NCBI RefSeq assembly: GCF_017875465.1 | Contig: NZ_JAGGMQ010000001.1 | Location: forward strand, 3,100,001 to 3,164,000 | Source: Winslowiella toletana | GTDB taxonomy: Bacteria > Pseudomonadota > Gammaproteobacteria > Enterobacterales > Enterobacteriaceae | DNA length: 64,000 nt | Direction of reading: 5' to 3' | Part shown: piece by piece, positions 42,305 to 51,422 of the stretch | Layout: each line of letters begins with the position of its first letter | How positions within the stretch are numbered: position 1 is the stretch's first letter | Position numbers and translations under genes: made by a program | The notes under the pieces: generated by a model | Told to the model about the DNA's origin: nothing | Database searches by the model: none | The model's input: only the letters and a program-made list of their open reading frames with translations

Positions 42305-45300
42305 TTATTCCAGCCACAGCAGGGCGTCACCCGGACTGACCGGACGTCCTGGCTGACAGCCGATACGTTTGACGCGACCCGCGCGCGGGGCATTGATTGC
42401 CAGCTCCATTTTCATCGCTTCGACCACAATCAGCGGCTGGCCTGCGGAGACTTCATCGCCCGGTTTCACCAGTACTTTCCAGATATTGCCGTTCATATCG
42501 GCGCTGACCTGGAAGGCATCGTCATCAGCTTCCGGCGGTTGCAAGTTGTCGTCGCTGGTCAGTGGCGCGCCTTCTTCTTCCTGCTGCCACAGCGAAACCT
42601 CAGCCTCAAAGGCGGTGGACTGATGCTGGCGGAATTCAGCAATAGATTGCGCATGATCGTTGAGGAATTGCTGATGTTCGGCGAAATCAAACACCGACTG
42701 CTCAATGGTGATCTTCCCACGTCCTTCACGGAAATCTTCACGCAGCAGTTCCAGTTCGTCCTCGCTGACCGGGTAGAAGCGCACCTGATCAAAGAAGCGC
42801 AGCAGCCAGGGTTCACTGGCGGCGAACTGGTCGTTTTTCAGGAATTTATTCCAGATCGGCAGGGTGCGGCCCACCAGCTGATAGCCGCCAGGGGAGTCCA
42901 TACCGTAGATGCACATATACATACCGCCAATGCCGACGGTGCCTTCAGCGGTATGGGTGCGCGCCGGGTTATATTTGGAACTCAGCAGGCGATGACGTGG
43001 ATCGACGGGCACCGCACAAGGCGCGCCGAGATAGACATCGCCAAGGCCGAGGATCAGATAACTGGCGTCAAAAATCACTTTGCTGACCGCTTCGCGATCT
43101 GGCAGGCCATTGATACGCTGAATAAAATCAACGTTATTTGGCAGCCATGGCGCGCTGGCGCGCACCGTCTCCTGGTAGCGCTCGACCGCACCGAGGGTGG
43201 CGCTGTCTTCAAAGGCCATTGGCAGCCAGACAATGCGCGACGGCACTTGCATCCTGCTGACATCGCCGAGTTCTTTTTCCAGCGTCAGCAGCAGGGCAAT
43301 CAGCTGTTTCTGGCTGAGGATGCGGCTGTCATAGCGGATTTGCAGCGAACGCACACCTGGCGACAGCTCTTCGATGCCCGGCTGAGCGGTGGCTTTCAGC
43401 GCTTCCATCAGCAGATGCACGCGCAGACGCAGCGCCAGATCCAGTACGTTATCGCCGTACTCAATCAGCACATAGTTGTCACCGGCCTGGCGATACACTG
43501 CAGTAGGTGTCGCGCTGGTGGCGGCAATCGACGCCAGTACGGTGGCGGAGCCATGTTCGGTGGTGGCCAGTGACGGCACGGCAAACGTTGGCGCGTGGCT
43601 GCTGGTCAGGGTTGCCACCGCGTTGCTCTGCGCTTTTTCCAGCGCATGGGCTTCATCAAAACTGATCGGATGGAAGCGAATACGATCGCCCGGTTTTACC
43701 TGGCCCACTTTCCACAGCTCCGCTTTGGCGATGGTCACCGGGCAGACAAAGCCGCCAAGGCTCGGTCCGTCACGGGTAAGGATCACCGGGAAGTCGCCGG
43801 TAAAGTTCACCGCGCCGATGGCGTATTCGCAGTCATGCACGTTCGACGGATGCAGACCGGCTTCGCCGCCGTTGGCGCGCGTCCAGCTCGGTTTCGGCCC
43901 GACCAGCCGCACGCCGAGGCGGTTGGAGTTGTAATGTACATGCCATTCGCTGGCAAAGAATTCGTCAATCGACGCCTGGGTAAAGAAGTCTGGTGCGCCG
44001 TGCGGGCCATACAGCACGCCAATACGCCACTCATCACCATAAACCGGCACCAGTGCCGGATGTACCGCTTGCGGCGCGCTGACCGGCGCCGGCGTGGTGC
44101 AGGCATCGAGTTCCGGCTGTGAGATCGCCAGCATATCGGCGACGCGCAGCGTGCGTCCGGCATGACCACCAAATTGCCCCAGTGCAAAAGTCGAACGGCT
44201 GCCGAGGTATTCCGGCACATCAAAACCATTACGCACCGCAAGATAAGTGCGGCAACCGGCCTGCGCACGGCCCAGCGTCAGGGTCTGCCCGGCGCTGACC
44301 GTCAGCGGCTGCCAGTAGTCAACCGCCACGCCGTCGATATCCGCCGGACAGGCGGCGCCGGTCAGGGCAATAGTGGTATCACTGTGAAAACGCAGCGTCG
44401 GCCCCTGCAAGGTAAATTCCAGACCGGCCGCTTCTTCGGCGTTGCCGACAATACGGTTGGCAAGGCGGAACGCAAAATCATCCATGGGCCCGGATGGCGG
44501 CACGCCAATATCCCAGTAGCCTAAACGGCCCGGATAGTCCTGAATGCTGCTCCAGGTGCCCGGTTGCAGCACTTCAATCACTTTCGCCGCTGGCGTAAAG
44601 CTGTCCAGCATCCGTGTCCACACTTTGCCGCTGTGGAACGCTTCAGTGGCGACAACCTGGCGCAGATAGTCGAGATTGGTGGCGATACCGTGAATACGGG
44701 TTTCATTTAGCGCCTGCTGCATTTTTGCCAGTGCGGCAGCGCGTGAATCGGCGTGGACGATCAGTTTGGCGATCATCGGATCGTAGAAGGCGGAGACTTC
44801 GGTGCCGGTGCTGATCCAGCTATCGATGCGCACATCGTCCGGGAAACAGACTTCGGTTAATACGCCCGGGCTGGGCAGGAAGTTTTTCAGCGGATCTTCG
44901 GCGTAAATACGCACTTCGATCGCTGCGCCTTGCGGCGCAGCGGTCATCGCTGACCAGTCGAGCGGATCTCCCGCGGCGACGCGCAGCATGCACTCCACCA
45001 GATCCAGCCCGGTCACGCATTCGGTTACCGGATGTTCCACCTGCAGGCGGGTGTTGACTTCCAGGAAGAAGAACTCATCACGTCCGGCGTCGTAGATATA
45101 TTCCACGGTGCCGGCGCTGCGATAGTTAACCAGCTCTCCCAGCTTAACCGCTGAGTCGAGCAGGGCAGCGCGGGTGGCGGCTGGCAGATCTGGCGCCGGG
45201 GTTTCCTCGACCACTTTCTGATTGCGGCGTTGCAGCGAACAGTCGCGTTCGCCGAGGGCGATCACCTTGCCTGCGCCATCGCCAAAAATCTGCACTTCTA

Positions 45301-45922
45301 CATGGCGCGCCTGGTCAATACAGCGCTCAAGGAAAACACCGGCATCGCTAAAGAACTGTTCGCCAAGACGGCGTACGCTCTCCCACGCTGCGCTCAGGGC
45401 GTCGGCGTCGGCGCAGCGGGTCAGGCCAATACCACCGCCGCCAGCGGTGCTTTTCAGCATCACCGGATAACCGATCTGTTGGGCGGCGTTCAGCGCCTGA
45501 TCCAGGGAGTCGAGCAGCGGGGTGCCTGGTGTCATCGGTACGCCTGCGGCGGCGGCCAGTTCACGCGCGCGGTGTTTCAGGCCAAACTCGCCAATCTGCT
45601 GCGCGGTCGGGCCAACAAACGCGATACCCGCTTTTTCACAGGCGTCGGCAAATGGCAGACTTTCTGACAGAAAGCCATAACCCGGCCAGATCGCTTCACT
45701 GCCGGTCTGCTGCGCAGCGGCGAGAATTTTGTCGATACGCAGATAGCTGTCAGCGGCTTTTTCGCCGCCGAGTGCAATGGCGATATCGGCATCTTTGACA
45801 TGTTGGGCATTTTTATCGGCATCGGAATAGACCGCAACGCTGGTGATGCCAAGGCGTTTTAAGGTGCGAATGGCACGGCAGGCAATCTCGCCGCGGTTAG
45901 CGACCAGCACGGTATTAAACAT
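42305..45922 (-). CDS. uca: Urea carboxylase (biotin-dependent)
   Basis: A 1205-residue enzyme that carboxylates urea to allophanate with ATP and bicarbonate. Domains: biotin carboxylase (about 1-450; LVANRGEIACRAIRTLKRLG, KSTAGGGGIG), a KipA-like carboxyltransferase half (about 465-790; WSSIQDYPGRLGYWDIGVPPSGPMD), a KipI-like half (about 830-1060; YVLIEYGDNVLDL) and a biotinyl domain with VVEAMKME (biotinyl lysine 1171). Overlaps the allophanate hydrolase by 8 bases. No urease genes occur in the window. Confidence 0.95.
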   Translation of the reverse strand: MFNTVLVANRGEIACRAIRTLKRLGITSVAVYSDADKNAQHVKDADIAIALGGEKAADSYLRIDKILAAAQQTGSEAIWPGYGFLSESLPFADACEKAGIAFVGPTAQQIGEFGLKHRARELAAAAGVPMTPGTPLLDSLDQALNAAQQIGYPVMLKSTAGGGGIGLTRCADADALSAAWESVRRLGEQFFSDAGVFLERCIDQARHVEVQIFGDGAGKVIALGERDCSLQRRNQKVVEETPAPDLPAATRAALLDSAVKLGELVNYRSAGTVEYIYDAGRDEFFFLEVNTRLQVEHPVTECVTGLDLVECMLRVAAGDPLDWSAMTAAPQGAAIEVRIYAEDPLKNFLPSPGVLTEVCFPDDVRIDSWISTGTEVSAFYDPMIAKLIVHADSRAAALAKMQQALNETRIHGIATNLDYLRQVVATEAFHSGKVWTRMLDSFTPAAKVIEVLQPGTWSSIQDYPGRLGYWDIGVPPSGPMDDFAFRLANRIVGNAEEAAGLEFTLQGPTLRFHSDTTIALTGAACPADIDGVAVDYWQPLTVSAGQTLTLGRAQAGCRTYLAVRNGFDVPEYLGSRSTFALGQFGGHAGRTLRVADMLAISQPELDACTTPAPVSAPQAVHPALVPVYGDEWRIGVLYGPHGAPDFFTQASIDEFFASEWHVHYNSNRLGVRLVGPKPSWTRANGGEAGLHPSNVHDCEYAIGAVNFTGDFPVILTRDGPSLGGFVCPVTIAKAELWKVGQVKPGDRIRFHPISFDEAHALEKAQSNAVATLTSSHAPTFAVPSLATTEHGSATVLASIAATSATPTAVYRQAGDNYVLIEYGDNVLDLALRLRVHLLMEALKATAQPGIEELSPGVRSLQIRYDSRILSQKQLIALLLTLEKELGDVSRMQVPSRIVWLPMAFEDSATLGAVERYQETVRASAPWLPNNVDFIQRINGLPDREAVSKVIFDASYLILGLGDVYLGAPCAVPVDPRHRLLSSKYNPARTHTAEGTVGIGGMYMCIYGMDSPGGYQLVGRTLPIWNKFLKNDQFAASEPWLLRFFDQVRFYPVSEDELELLREDFREGRGKITIEQSVFDFAEHQQFLNDHAQSIAEFRQHQSTAFEAEVSLWQQEEEGAPLTSDDNLQPPEADDDAFQVSADMNGNIWKVLVKPGDEVSAGQPLIVVEAMKMELAINAPRAGRVKRIGCQPGRPVSPGDALLWLE

Positions 45923-47717
45923 TGGATGTCTCCTTGCGGTTCAGCCAGTTGCGCCAGCCACCGAATTCAGTAATGTCGCGCGCATCACTAAGCGCTGCGG
46001 GTTCACAAATAAAGCCTTTTACCTGGCGACCATCGATCAGCGTCAGGGTGCCGATGCCCAGTGGCGCCGGGATTTCGGCGACAAACTCACCGAAGCGCGC
46101 CAGCGGGATATCCCACAGTTCAACGGTAATCGCCTTGCCGCCGTCGGCTTTCGCCAGACCCGGCTTCGGCGGATGGGTATTGGCCAGCGCATACAGGCGA
46201 TAGCTGGCGGCGGTTTGCGTCTCCTGCACCAGCACCGCATCGCGGCTGGTCAGCTGATGATTGAGCGGCATACCGGTCAGATGCGCGCCGACTACCGCCA
46301 CGCGGACATGCAGAGGGGAGTGCGGAAGCGGTACTTGACTGGCAGGCTGCGCTCTGCCGGTCGCGCCGAGCGGCAGCGCCTGCTGCGCCTGCCACTGCTG
46401 ACCAAAGGTGGCCAGCGCGCGATCGTGCCAGGCCGGCGCAATCAGCGTTATACCGGCTGGTAAACCGTCCTGGCGGAATGGGGCGGGCAGCGCCAGCGCC
46501 GAAAGGTCGGCCAGATTGGTGAAGTTGGTGTAGGTGCCAAACTGCGAGTTAAAACGCACCGGCTCCTGCTTCATCTCTTCAAGGGTATGAATGGTCGGTG
46601 AGGTCGGCACCACTAAGGCATCGAACTGGCTCAGGGTCTGCTGGATCTGGCGCGTCAGTTCGGCACGCAGATATTCCGCCTTAAAGGCTTCCACCGCGCT
46701 ATATTTTTCGCCGCTGGCGACAATGCCATATACCACCGGATCCATATTCTGCGGATGCTGCAACATCTCACCCACCGCCACGGTGCGCTCCGCGACCCAC
46801 GGGCCATAGTAGAGCTGCTCGGCCAGCTGGTGGAAAATACCAAAGTCGACAGGGTGCAGCGTTGCGCCCATTGCGCTTAGCGCGCTTAATGCCTGCTCCC
46901 AGGCGGCTTCGGCCTGCGCATCGTCAAAGAAGGTTGGGGTAGCCGGGATCGCCAGACGCGGTGCGGCAGGCAGCGATGCCGGGGCCAGCGCCGGGTTGCT
47001 GCGCGAATAGGCGTCGCTGGCATCATAACCACCGGCAATCTGCGCCACGGTAAAGGCATCTGCGACCGTCAGGGCAAAAATCGAGATGGTGTCGTTCAGG
47101 CGGCAGGCCGGCACCACGCCGCTGGCGGAGAGCCAGCCTTTGGTTGGCTTCAGGCCGACGATATTGTTAAAGCCTGCGGGAACACGGCCGGAACCGGCGG
47201 TATCGGTGCCGAGTGAAAAGCCCACCAGTCCACGTGCCAGCACGGAAGCGGAGCCGGAGCTGGATCCGCCGCTGACATATTCAGGATTAAAGGTGTTGCA
47301 TACGGCGCCAAATGGCGAGCGGGTGCCGACCAGCCCGGTGGCGTACTGGTCGAGATTGGTTTTGCCAATCACTACCGCACCCGCGGCTTTTAGCCGGGCA
47401 ACGGCGGTGGCGTCGTTGTCGGCCTGATAAGTCAATGCCGGACAGGCGGCGGAGGTCGGCCAGCCAGCGACATCGATATTATCTTTTACCGCAAATGGCA
47501 CACCAAACAGCGGCAGGGTGGCCGGATCGCTGCGGTAAGCCGTCAGCAGAGGCTCGATTTGCGCGTGCAGCTGGGCGGGGGTGGCCAGATACAGCCAGGC
47601 GTTATCGTCGGTGGAGAGCGTTGTCAGTAAATTTTCCAGCGTGGCGGTAATCGCCTTTGCATCCTGCTGATAAAGCTGTTGCCACTCCTGCAGCGTATAG
47701 CCGGTGGTTAGTGCCAT
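45915..47717 (-). CDS. atzF: Allophanate hydrolase
   Basis: A 600-residue enzyme that splits allophanate into two ammonia and two CO2. The amidase-signature catalytic triad is visible: lysine 78 in FAVKDNID, the cis-serine in GGSSSGS (about 153) and the nucleophile serine 176 in TDTAGSGR. The C-terminal allophanate-specific domain (about 460-600) is present. ATG 47717 (MALTTGYTLQEW) is preferred; ATG 47732 is in frame but neither has a strong ribosome site. It is the promoter-proximal gene of the urea operon. Confidence 0.92.
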   Translation of the reverse strand: MALTTGYTLQEWQQLYQQDAKAITATLENLLTTLSTDDNAWLYLATPAQLHAQIEPLLTAYRSDPATLPLFGVPFAVKDNIDVAGWPTSAACPALTYQADNDATAVARLKAAGAVVIGKTNLDQYATGLVGTRSPFGAVCNTFNPEYVSGGSSSGSASVLARGLVGFSLGTDTAGSGRVPAGFNNIVGLKPTKGWLSASGVVPACRLNDTISIFALTVADAFTVAQIAGGYDASDAYSRSNPALAPASLPAAPRLAIPATPTFFDDAQAEAAWEQALSALSAMGATLHPVDFGIFHQLAEQLYYGPWVAERTVAVGEMLQHPQNMDPVVYGIVASGEKYSAVEAFKAEYLRAELTRQIQQTLSQFDALVVPTSPTIHTLEEMKQEPVRFNSQFGTYTNFTNLADLSALALPAPFRQDGLPAGITLIAPAWHDRALATFGQQWQAQQALPLGATGRAQPASQVPLPHSPLHVRVAVVGAHLTGMPLNHQLTSRDAVLVQETQTAASYRLYALANTHPPKPGLAKADGGKAITVELWDIPLARFGEFVAEIPAPLGIGTLTLIDGRQVKGFICEPAALSDARDITEFGGWRNWLNRKETSNV

Positions 47718-47758
47718 AGTTTTGAATTCCATCTGGTATACAAGATTGGATTCACTAC

Positions 47759-47774
47759 AGCAAATGACGTGCCA
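47759..47774 (-). promoter_or_regulatory. Sigma-54 promoter of the urea operon
   Basis: On the minus strand TGGCAC-GTCAT-TTGCT fits the -24/-12 consensus TGGCAC-N5-TTGCW exactly. It lies about 42 bases before the start of the allophanate hydrolase gene. Sigma-54 promoters need an enhancer-binding activator; for a nitrogen-scavenging operon this is probably NtrC. Confidence 0.85.
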
Positions 47775-47825
47775 GGTTTTATTTGATTGATTTTTATGAC
47801 TTTTAATTTAACGCCGCTAACAGGG

Positions 47826-47842
47826 TGCACAGTCGTTGAGCA
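47826..47842 (-). promoter_or_regulatory. NtrC-like enhancer site
   Basis: TGCACAGTCGTTGAGCA resembles the NtrC site TGCACCAACATGGTGCA, keeping TGCAC on one side and G-GCA on the other. It lies some 80 bases upstream of the sigma-54 promoter's expected start point, a normal distance. Confidence 0.55.
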
Positions 47843-47953
47843 TCGGTTGAACAAAAATGGGGCGGGAATGACGCTACAGGCCATTTTGAAGTGTGATCTT
47901 CTGCCAGATAAAAATCGTTAAGTTGTTTTAAGCTTTCAGGCATTCAACAGGGC

Positions 47954-48319
47954 ATGAAGCCCGGGCACCTTAAAGAAGGAGCTGATGAGTTTAATGCTGA
48001 ATTAGCAGAACGCATCCTGCATAAATTTAATCGGTGGCACGATCGTTTTAATGGCCTTTCAATGTCAGTGCATGATGTTTATGCAACACATTTCACTATA
48101 AAGTTACCGCGTGTTGCAGGTGATAATTACGCTGCTTCGATTCACTTTAAAGGGCAGGATCATTTTGGGCTTGACCCGCAAGATATTCTAAATCTGCGCT
48201 TCCATCATATCTCTATGTTTCGTATATGGTTTATTCTGCAACGCTGGGAGGAATTTGGTTATAAAGCTTTTATGACAAATATGGAAGCTGTGGTGGATAT
48301 TAAAGAGAACCGGAAATGA
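47954..48319 (+). pseudogene. C-terminal piece of a DUF3289 protein
   Basis: 121 codons match the C-terminal part of DUF3289 proteins (NGLSMSVHDVYATHFTIK, QDHFGLDPQDILN, FRIWFILQRWEEFGYKAFMTNMEA). Full-length members are about twice as long, and no ribosome site precedes ATG 47954, so the 5' half seems lost. DUF3289 domains are found in and beside type VI secretion cargo loci; here no such genes remain. Base composition is more AT-rich than the flanks. Its stop overlaps the next gene start (ATGA). Confidence 0.65.
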
Positions 48320-48648
48320 AAAAAACAGGAACAGCAATATTGGTATTAATTATATTAACTACAGGTGCGTATATTGCACAACAACTTTCCCGGCCGGTTG
48401 AAGTGATTGCGGTTCATCAGGATAAAAACTGGAGTACAGTTTTAGTGAAAAATTTCCCCATCACTGCCGACGGAAAGGTCGACTGGTAGGAGGATAATAA
48501 AATAATATTAAAGGAGAAATATGGAATACCGACTCCCGACAATCAAGGTTGCTTCAATATAACGGTCTGGGATTTTGGTGAAGGTTATGAGGTTGAAAAA
48601 CCTGATCCGATTTACAGTCAGTGGTGCAACTTACTACCAATATCCTGA
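48316..48648 (+). pseudogene. DUF943 protein gene interrupted by an amber codon
   Basis: Starting at ATG 48316 the frame gives a membrane helix (TAILVLIILTTGAYIAQQL) then PVEVIAVHQDKNWSTVLVKNFPITADGKVDW, typical of DUF943. A TAG at 48487-48489 stands where the family has a second tryptophan (WW). Beyond it the same frame goes on with the family residues LKEKYGIPTP and VWDFGEGYEV, ending at 48648, short of the usual 150 residues. DUF943 genes often accompany secreted toxin loci and may be immunity-like. It looks recently inactivated. Confidence 0.6.
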
Positions 48649-48819
48649 CGGAAAAATCATTAAAGGAGAGCGGTTTACCACAACCATTAAATGATCCTGC
48701 CGGTATGACTTTCGTAAAAGTTTGTCCTGATTGTGGCGTGAAGCGCTATGTCTGGTTAGCATGGAGTAGTTATTCCCTGCTGTTGGGTATGTTTTATTGG
48801 GATGAAGAGAGGCGCTAAC

Positions 48820-50754
48820 GTGGGAAAGGTCATGGCGGACAAGTGGCAGTACTGGATGGTTGGAGCCTGTTTAGCCGTAATGGCGGGTAGTGTGCAGGCC
48901 GATTCACTGGATGCACAGCGCGAACGTTACCAGCAGATTAAACAGGCCTGGGACAATAAGCAGATGGATACCGTGGCGCAGCTGATGCCCACGCTACGTG
49001 ATTACCCGCTCTATCCCTACCTGGAATATCGCCAGCTGGCGCAGAATCTCGATCAGGAAACCAGCCTGGCGGTTAACAACTTTATTCAGCAACATCCGAC
49101 GCTTCCTCCGGTGCGCTCACTCTCTTCGCGCTTTGTCAATGAACTGGCGCGACGTCAGGACTGGCGTGGCCTGCTGGTTTTCAGTCCCGATGCACCGAAA
49201 CCGGTGGCGGCGCGCTGTAACTGGTATTATGCCAAATGGGCCACCGGCCAGCAGCAGGTAGCCTATACCGGCGCGAAAGAGATCTGGCTGACCGGCACCT
49301 CGCTGCCTGCCAGCTGCGATAAGCTGTTTACCGTCTGGCAGGACGCCGGTGAACGCACGCCGATTACCACCCTCGAACGTATCCGCCTGGCGATGAAAGC
49401 GGGTAACACCAGCCTGGTGAATTTCCTCGCTAAACAGCTGCCGTCAGAGTATCAGACCATGGCCAATGCGCTGATGGATCTGCAAAACGACGCGAAAAAC
49501 GTCGAAGCCTTTGCCCGCACCGTGGGGCCGACCGATTTTACCCGCCAGGCCACCAGCATTGCTTTTGCCAGCGTGGCGCGCCAGGACGCGGAAAACGCGC
49601 GGGCGATGATCCCGTCACTGGTGCGCTTGCAGAAAATGAGCGAGCAGGAGAAGCAGGAGCTGGATGAAGCGGTGGCCTGGCGTCTGATGGGTAACGATAT
49701 CACCTCCGAACAGGCCCGCTGGCGCGATAATGTGGTGATGCGTAGCGAATCCACCACTCTGATTGAGCGTCGCATCCGCATGTCGTTAGGCAATAACGAT
49801 CGTCGTGGCTTTAATACCTGGCTGGCGCGTTTGCCGCTGGAAGATAAACAGAAAGATGAGTGGCAATACTGGCAGGCGGATCTGCTGCTGGAGCAGGGAC
49901 GTAAAGAGGAGGCTGACGGCATTCTGCAAAAACTGATGCAGGAGCGCGGCTTCTATCCGATGGTGGCGGCTCAGCGGCTGGGTGTCGACTATCCGTTACG
50001 CGTCGATAAAGCGCCGCGCGCTGAAGGTTCGCTGGTACAGGGCGCGGCGATTAACCGGGTGCGTGAGCTGATGTACTGGAATATGGATAATCTGGCGCGT
50101 ACCGAGTGGGCTTATCTGGTGCGCAGCAAAAACCCGACCGAACAGCAGATGCTGGCGCGTTACGCTTTTGAGCAAAACTGGTGGGATCTGAGCGTACAGG
50201 CGACGATTAGCGGAAAATTATGGAATCATCTGGAAGAGCGTTTTCCGCTGGCGTGGGACGATCAGTTTAAGCGCTTTACCAGCGATAAAAGCATTCCGCA
50301 GAGCTACGCCATGGCGATTGCCCGTCAGGAGAGCGCCTGGAACCCGAAAGCGCGCTCACCGGTCGGCGCTTCCGGTCTGATGCAGGTGATGCCCGCCACC
50401 GCCCAGCACACGGTAACGAAGTTCAGTATCCCAGGTTATGTCAACAGCAGCCAGCTGCTTGACCCGCAAACCAATATTCAGATCGGCACCCAGTATCTTG
50501 AATCGGTCTACCAGCAGTTTGGCCAGAACCGTATCTTCTCGTCGGCGGCGTATAACGCCGGACCATCCAGGGTGAAAACCTGGCTGGGCAACAGCGGCGG
50601 ACGTCTGGATGCGGTGGCGTTTATTGAAACTATTCCGTTCTCGGAAACGCGCGGCTATGTGAAAAACGTGCTGGCTTATGATGCCTATTATCGTTATCTG
50701 ATGGGCAAGCCGGACAAGATCATTGCTGACGGCGAGTGGCAGCGGCGTTATTGA
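48820..50754 (+). CDS. slt: Slt, soluble lytic murein transglycosylase
   Basis: A 644-residue periplasmic enzyme that cleaves peptidoglycan to 1,6-anhydromuropeptides. A signal peptide (WQYWMVGACLAVMAGSVQA) precedes the long helical doughnut domain. The C-terminal lysozyme-like domain has the catalytic glutamate in ARQESAWNPKARSPVGASGLMQVMP and the AAYNAGPSRVKTWL motif. The start is set at GTG 48820 (AGAGG 8 bases upstream); ATG 48832 is an alternative. Followed by trpR as in E. coli. Confidence 0.95.
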   Translation: MGKVMADKWQYWMVGACLAVMAGSVQADSLDAQRERYQQIKQAWDNKQMDTVAQLMPTLRDYPLYPYLEYRQLAQNLDQETSLAVNNFIQQHPTLPPVRSLSSRFVNELARRQDWRGLLVFSPDAPKPVAARCNWYYAKWATGQQQVAYTGAKEIWLTGTSLPASCDKLFTVWQDAGERTPITTLERIRLAMKAGNTSLVNFLAKQLPSEYQTMANALMDLQNDAKNVEAFARTVGPTDFTRQATSIAFASVARQDAENARAMIPSLVRLQKMSEQEKQELDEAVAWRLMGNDITSEQARWRDNVVMRSESTTLIERRIRMSLGNNDRRGFNTWLARLPLEDKQKDEWQYWQADLLLEQGRKEEADGILQKLMQERGFYPMVAAQRLGVDYPLRVDKAPRAEGSLVQGAAINRVRELMYWNMDNLARTEWAYLVRSKNPTEQQMLARYAFEQNWWDLSVQATISGKLWNHLEERFPLAWDDQFKRFTSDKSIPQSYAMAIARQESAWNPKARSPVGASGLMQVMPATAQHTVTKFSIPGYVNSSQLLDPQTNIQIGTQYLESVYQQFGQNRIFSSAAYNAGPSRVKTWLGNSGGRLDAVAFIETIPFSETRGYVKNVLAYDAYYRYLMGKPDKIIADGEWQRRY

Positions 50755-50765
50755 TTGTGCTATTC

Positions 50766-50791
50766 TTCCGTACTCGTTAATGAGTACGGAA
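50766..50791 (+). promoter_or_regulatory. Trp operator of trpR
   Basis: TTCCGTACTC-GTTAAT-GAGTACGGAA is a near-perfect palindrome matching the E. coli trpR operator (CGTACTC ... GAGTACG). It ends 8 bases before trpR and shows autoregulation by tryptophan-loaded TrpR. Confidence 0.88.
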
Positions 50792-50798
50792 GGCCGCT

Positions 50799-51128
50799 AT
50801 GACTCAACCTTTAATTCCCGTCACTGAAGAGCCGCATAATGCTGAGTGGCAACGCTTCGTTGCCCTGATGCAGCGCGCGTTTGCCGATAACCTGCATTTA
50901 CCGCTGTTGCAGCTGATGATGACGCCCGATGAGCGCGAGGCATATGGCACCCGCTTGCGGATCATTGAGGAGTTAATGCGCGGAGAGATGAGTCAGCGAG
51001 AACTGAAATCGGAGCTGGGCGCCGGTATTGCGACCATTACCCGTGGCTCCAACAGTCTGAAGGCTGCGCCGCCAGCGCTGAAAAACTGGCTGGAGACGCA
51101 GTTACTGCATGGTTCAGATAAGATCTGA
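50799..51128 (+). CDS. trpR: TrpR, trp operon repressor
   Basis: A 109-residue tryptophan-activated repressor (108 in E. coli). It contains [53 protein letters not shown], with the helix-turn-helix at [18 protein letters not shown]. The end of the gene overlaps a 3' fragment of yjjX on the other strand, and its own 3' third is repeated 864 bases downstream. Confidence 0.97.
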   Translation: MTQPLIPVTEEPHNAEWQRFVALMQRAFADNLHLPLLQLMMTPDEREAYGTRLRIIEELMRGEMSQRELKSELGAGIATITRGSNSLKAAPPALKNWLETQLLHGSDKI

Positions 51129-51256
51129 CTCTTCTGCTTTCATCTGGTAAATGTCGTTATGAAACGGACAGAGCGCCAGAATCAGCGCCTGGTGATAGAC
51201 GCTGGTACGCGTCAGTAAACCATGCGTAAAAGCGCCAATTGCCCCGCCCTGGTGCT
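51021..51256 (+). repeat. Direct repeat, first copy (trpR end plus yjjX end)
   Basis: 236 bases repeated at 51885-52120 with about two mismatches. This copy contains the 3' third of intact trpR and the 3' end of a broken yjjX. Weaker similarity goes on to about 51285. Confidence 0.9.
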
Positions 51257-51290
51257 CGGTATTTTCAGTACCGCTCAGGCTTGCCCGTTC
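51114..51290 (-). pseudogene. 3' fragment of yjjX (extra copy)
   Basis: The minus strand encodes [25 protein letters not shown] ... [13 protein letters not shown], i.e. the last 50-60 residues of YjjX, without the 5' part. The stretch upstream of 51256 differs from the intact yjjX ([12 protein letters not shown] against [12 protein letters not shown]), so the fragment comes from a diverged allele rather than from a simple recent duplication. Confidence 0.8.
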
Positions 51291-51422
51291 CGGGAATGTT
51301 CACAAACAAATTGCAGTCCGTTCCGAGGACCCGATTAAATTTCCCCGGATATGAACGATTATCAGGCGGCGCCTCAGACTCTAAAGTCACAACTAACTTG
51401 TCAGCTAAATAAAGGGATGAAT

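Noticed and set aside
42293-43573. Long plus-strand reading frame (426 codons)
   Set aside because: Antisense to the biotin and KipI-like domains of urea carboxylase, where the conserved motifs are clear; no homology-like features on this strand.
47733-47953. Possible attachment site or mobile element end near the DUF3289 fragment
   Set aside because: No tRNA, integrase or terminal repeat was found; the region is explained by the sigma-54 control region of the urea operon.
48621-48818. Reading frame of 65 codons with a CxxC pair before slt
   Set aside because: Composition is not protein-like over most of its length, there is no ribosome site, and it lies in decayed DNA; kept only as part of the DUF943 region remark.
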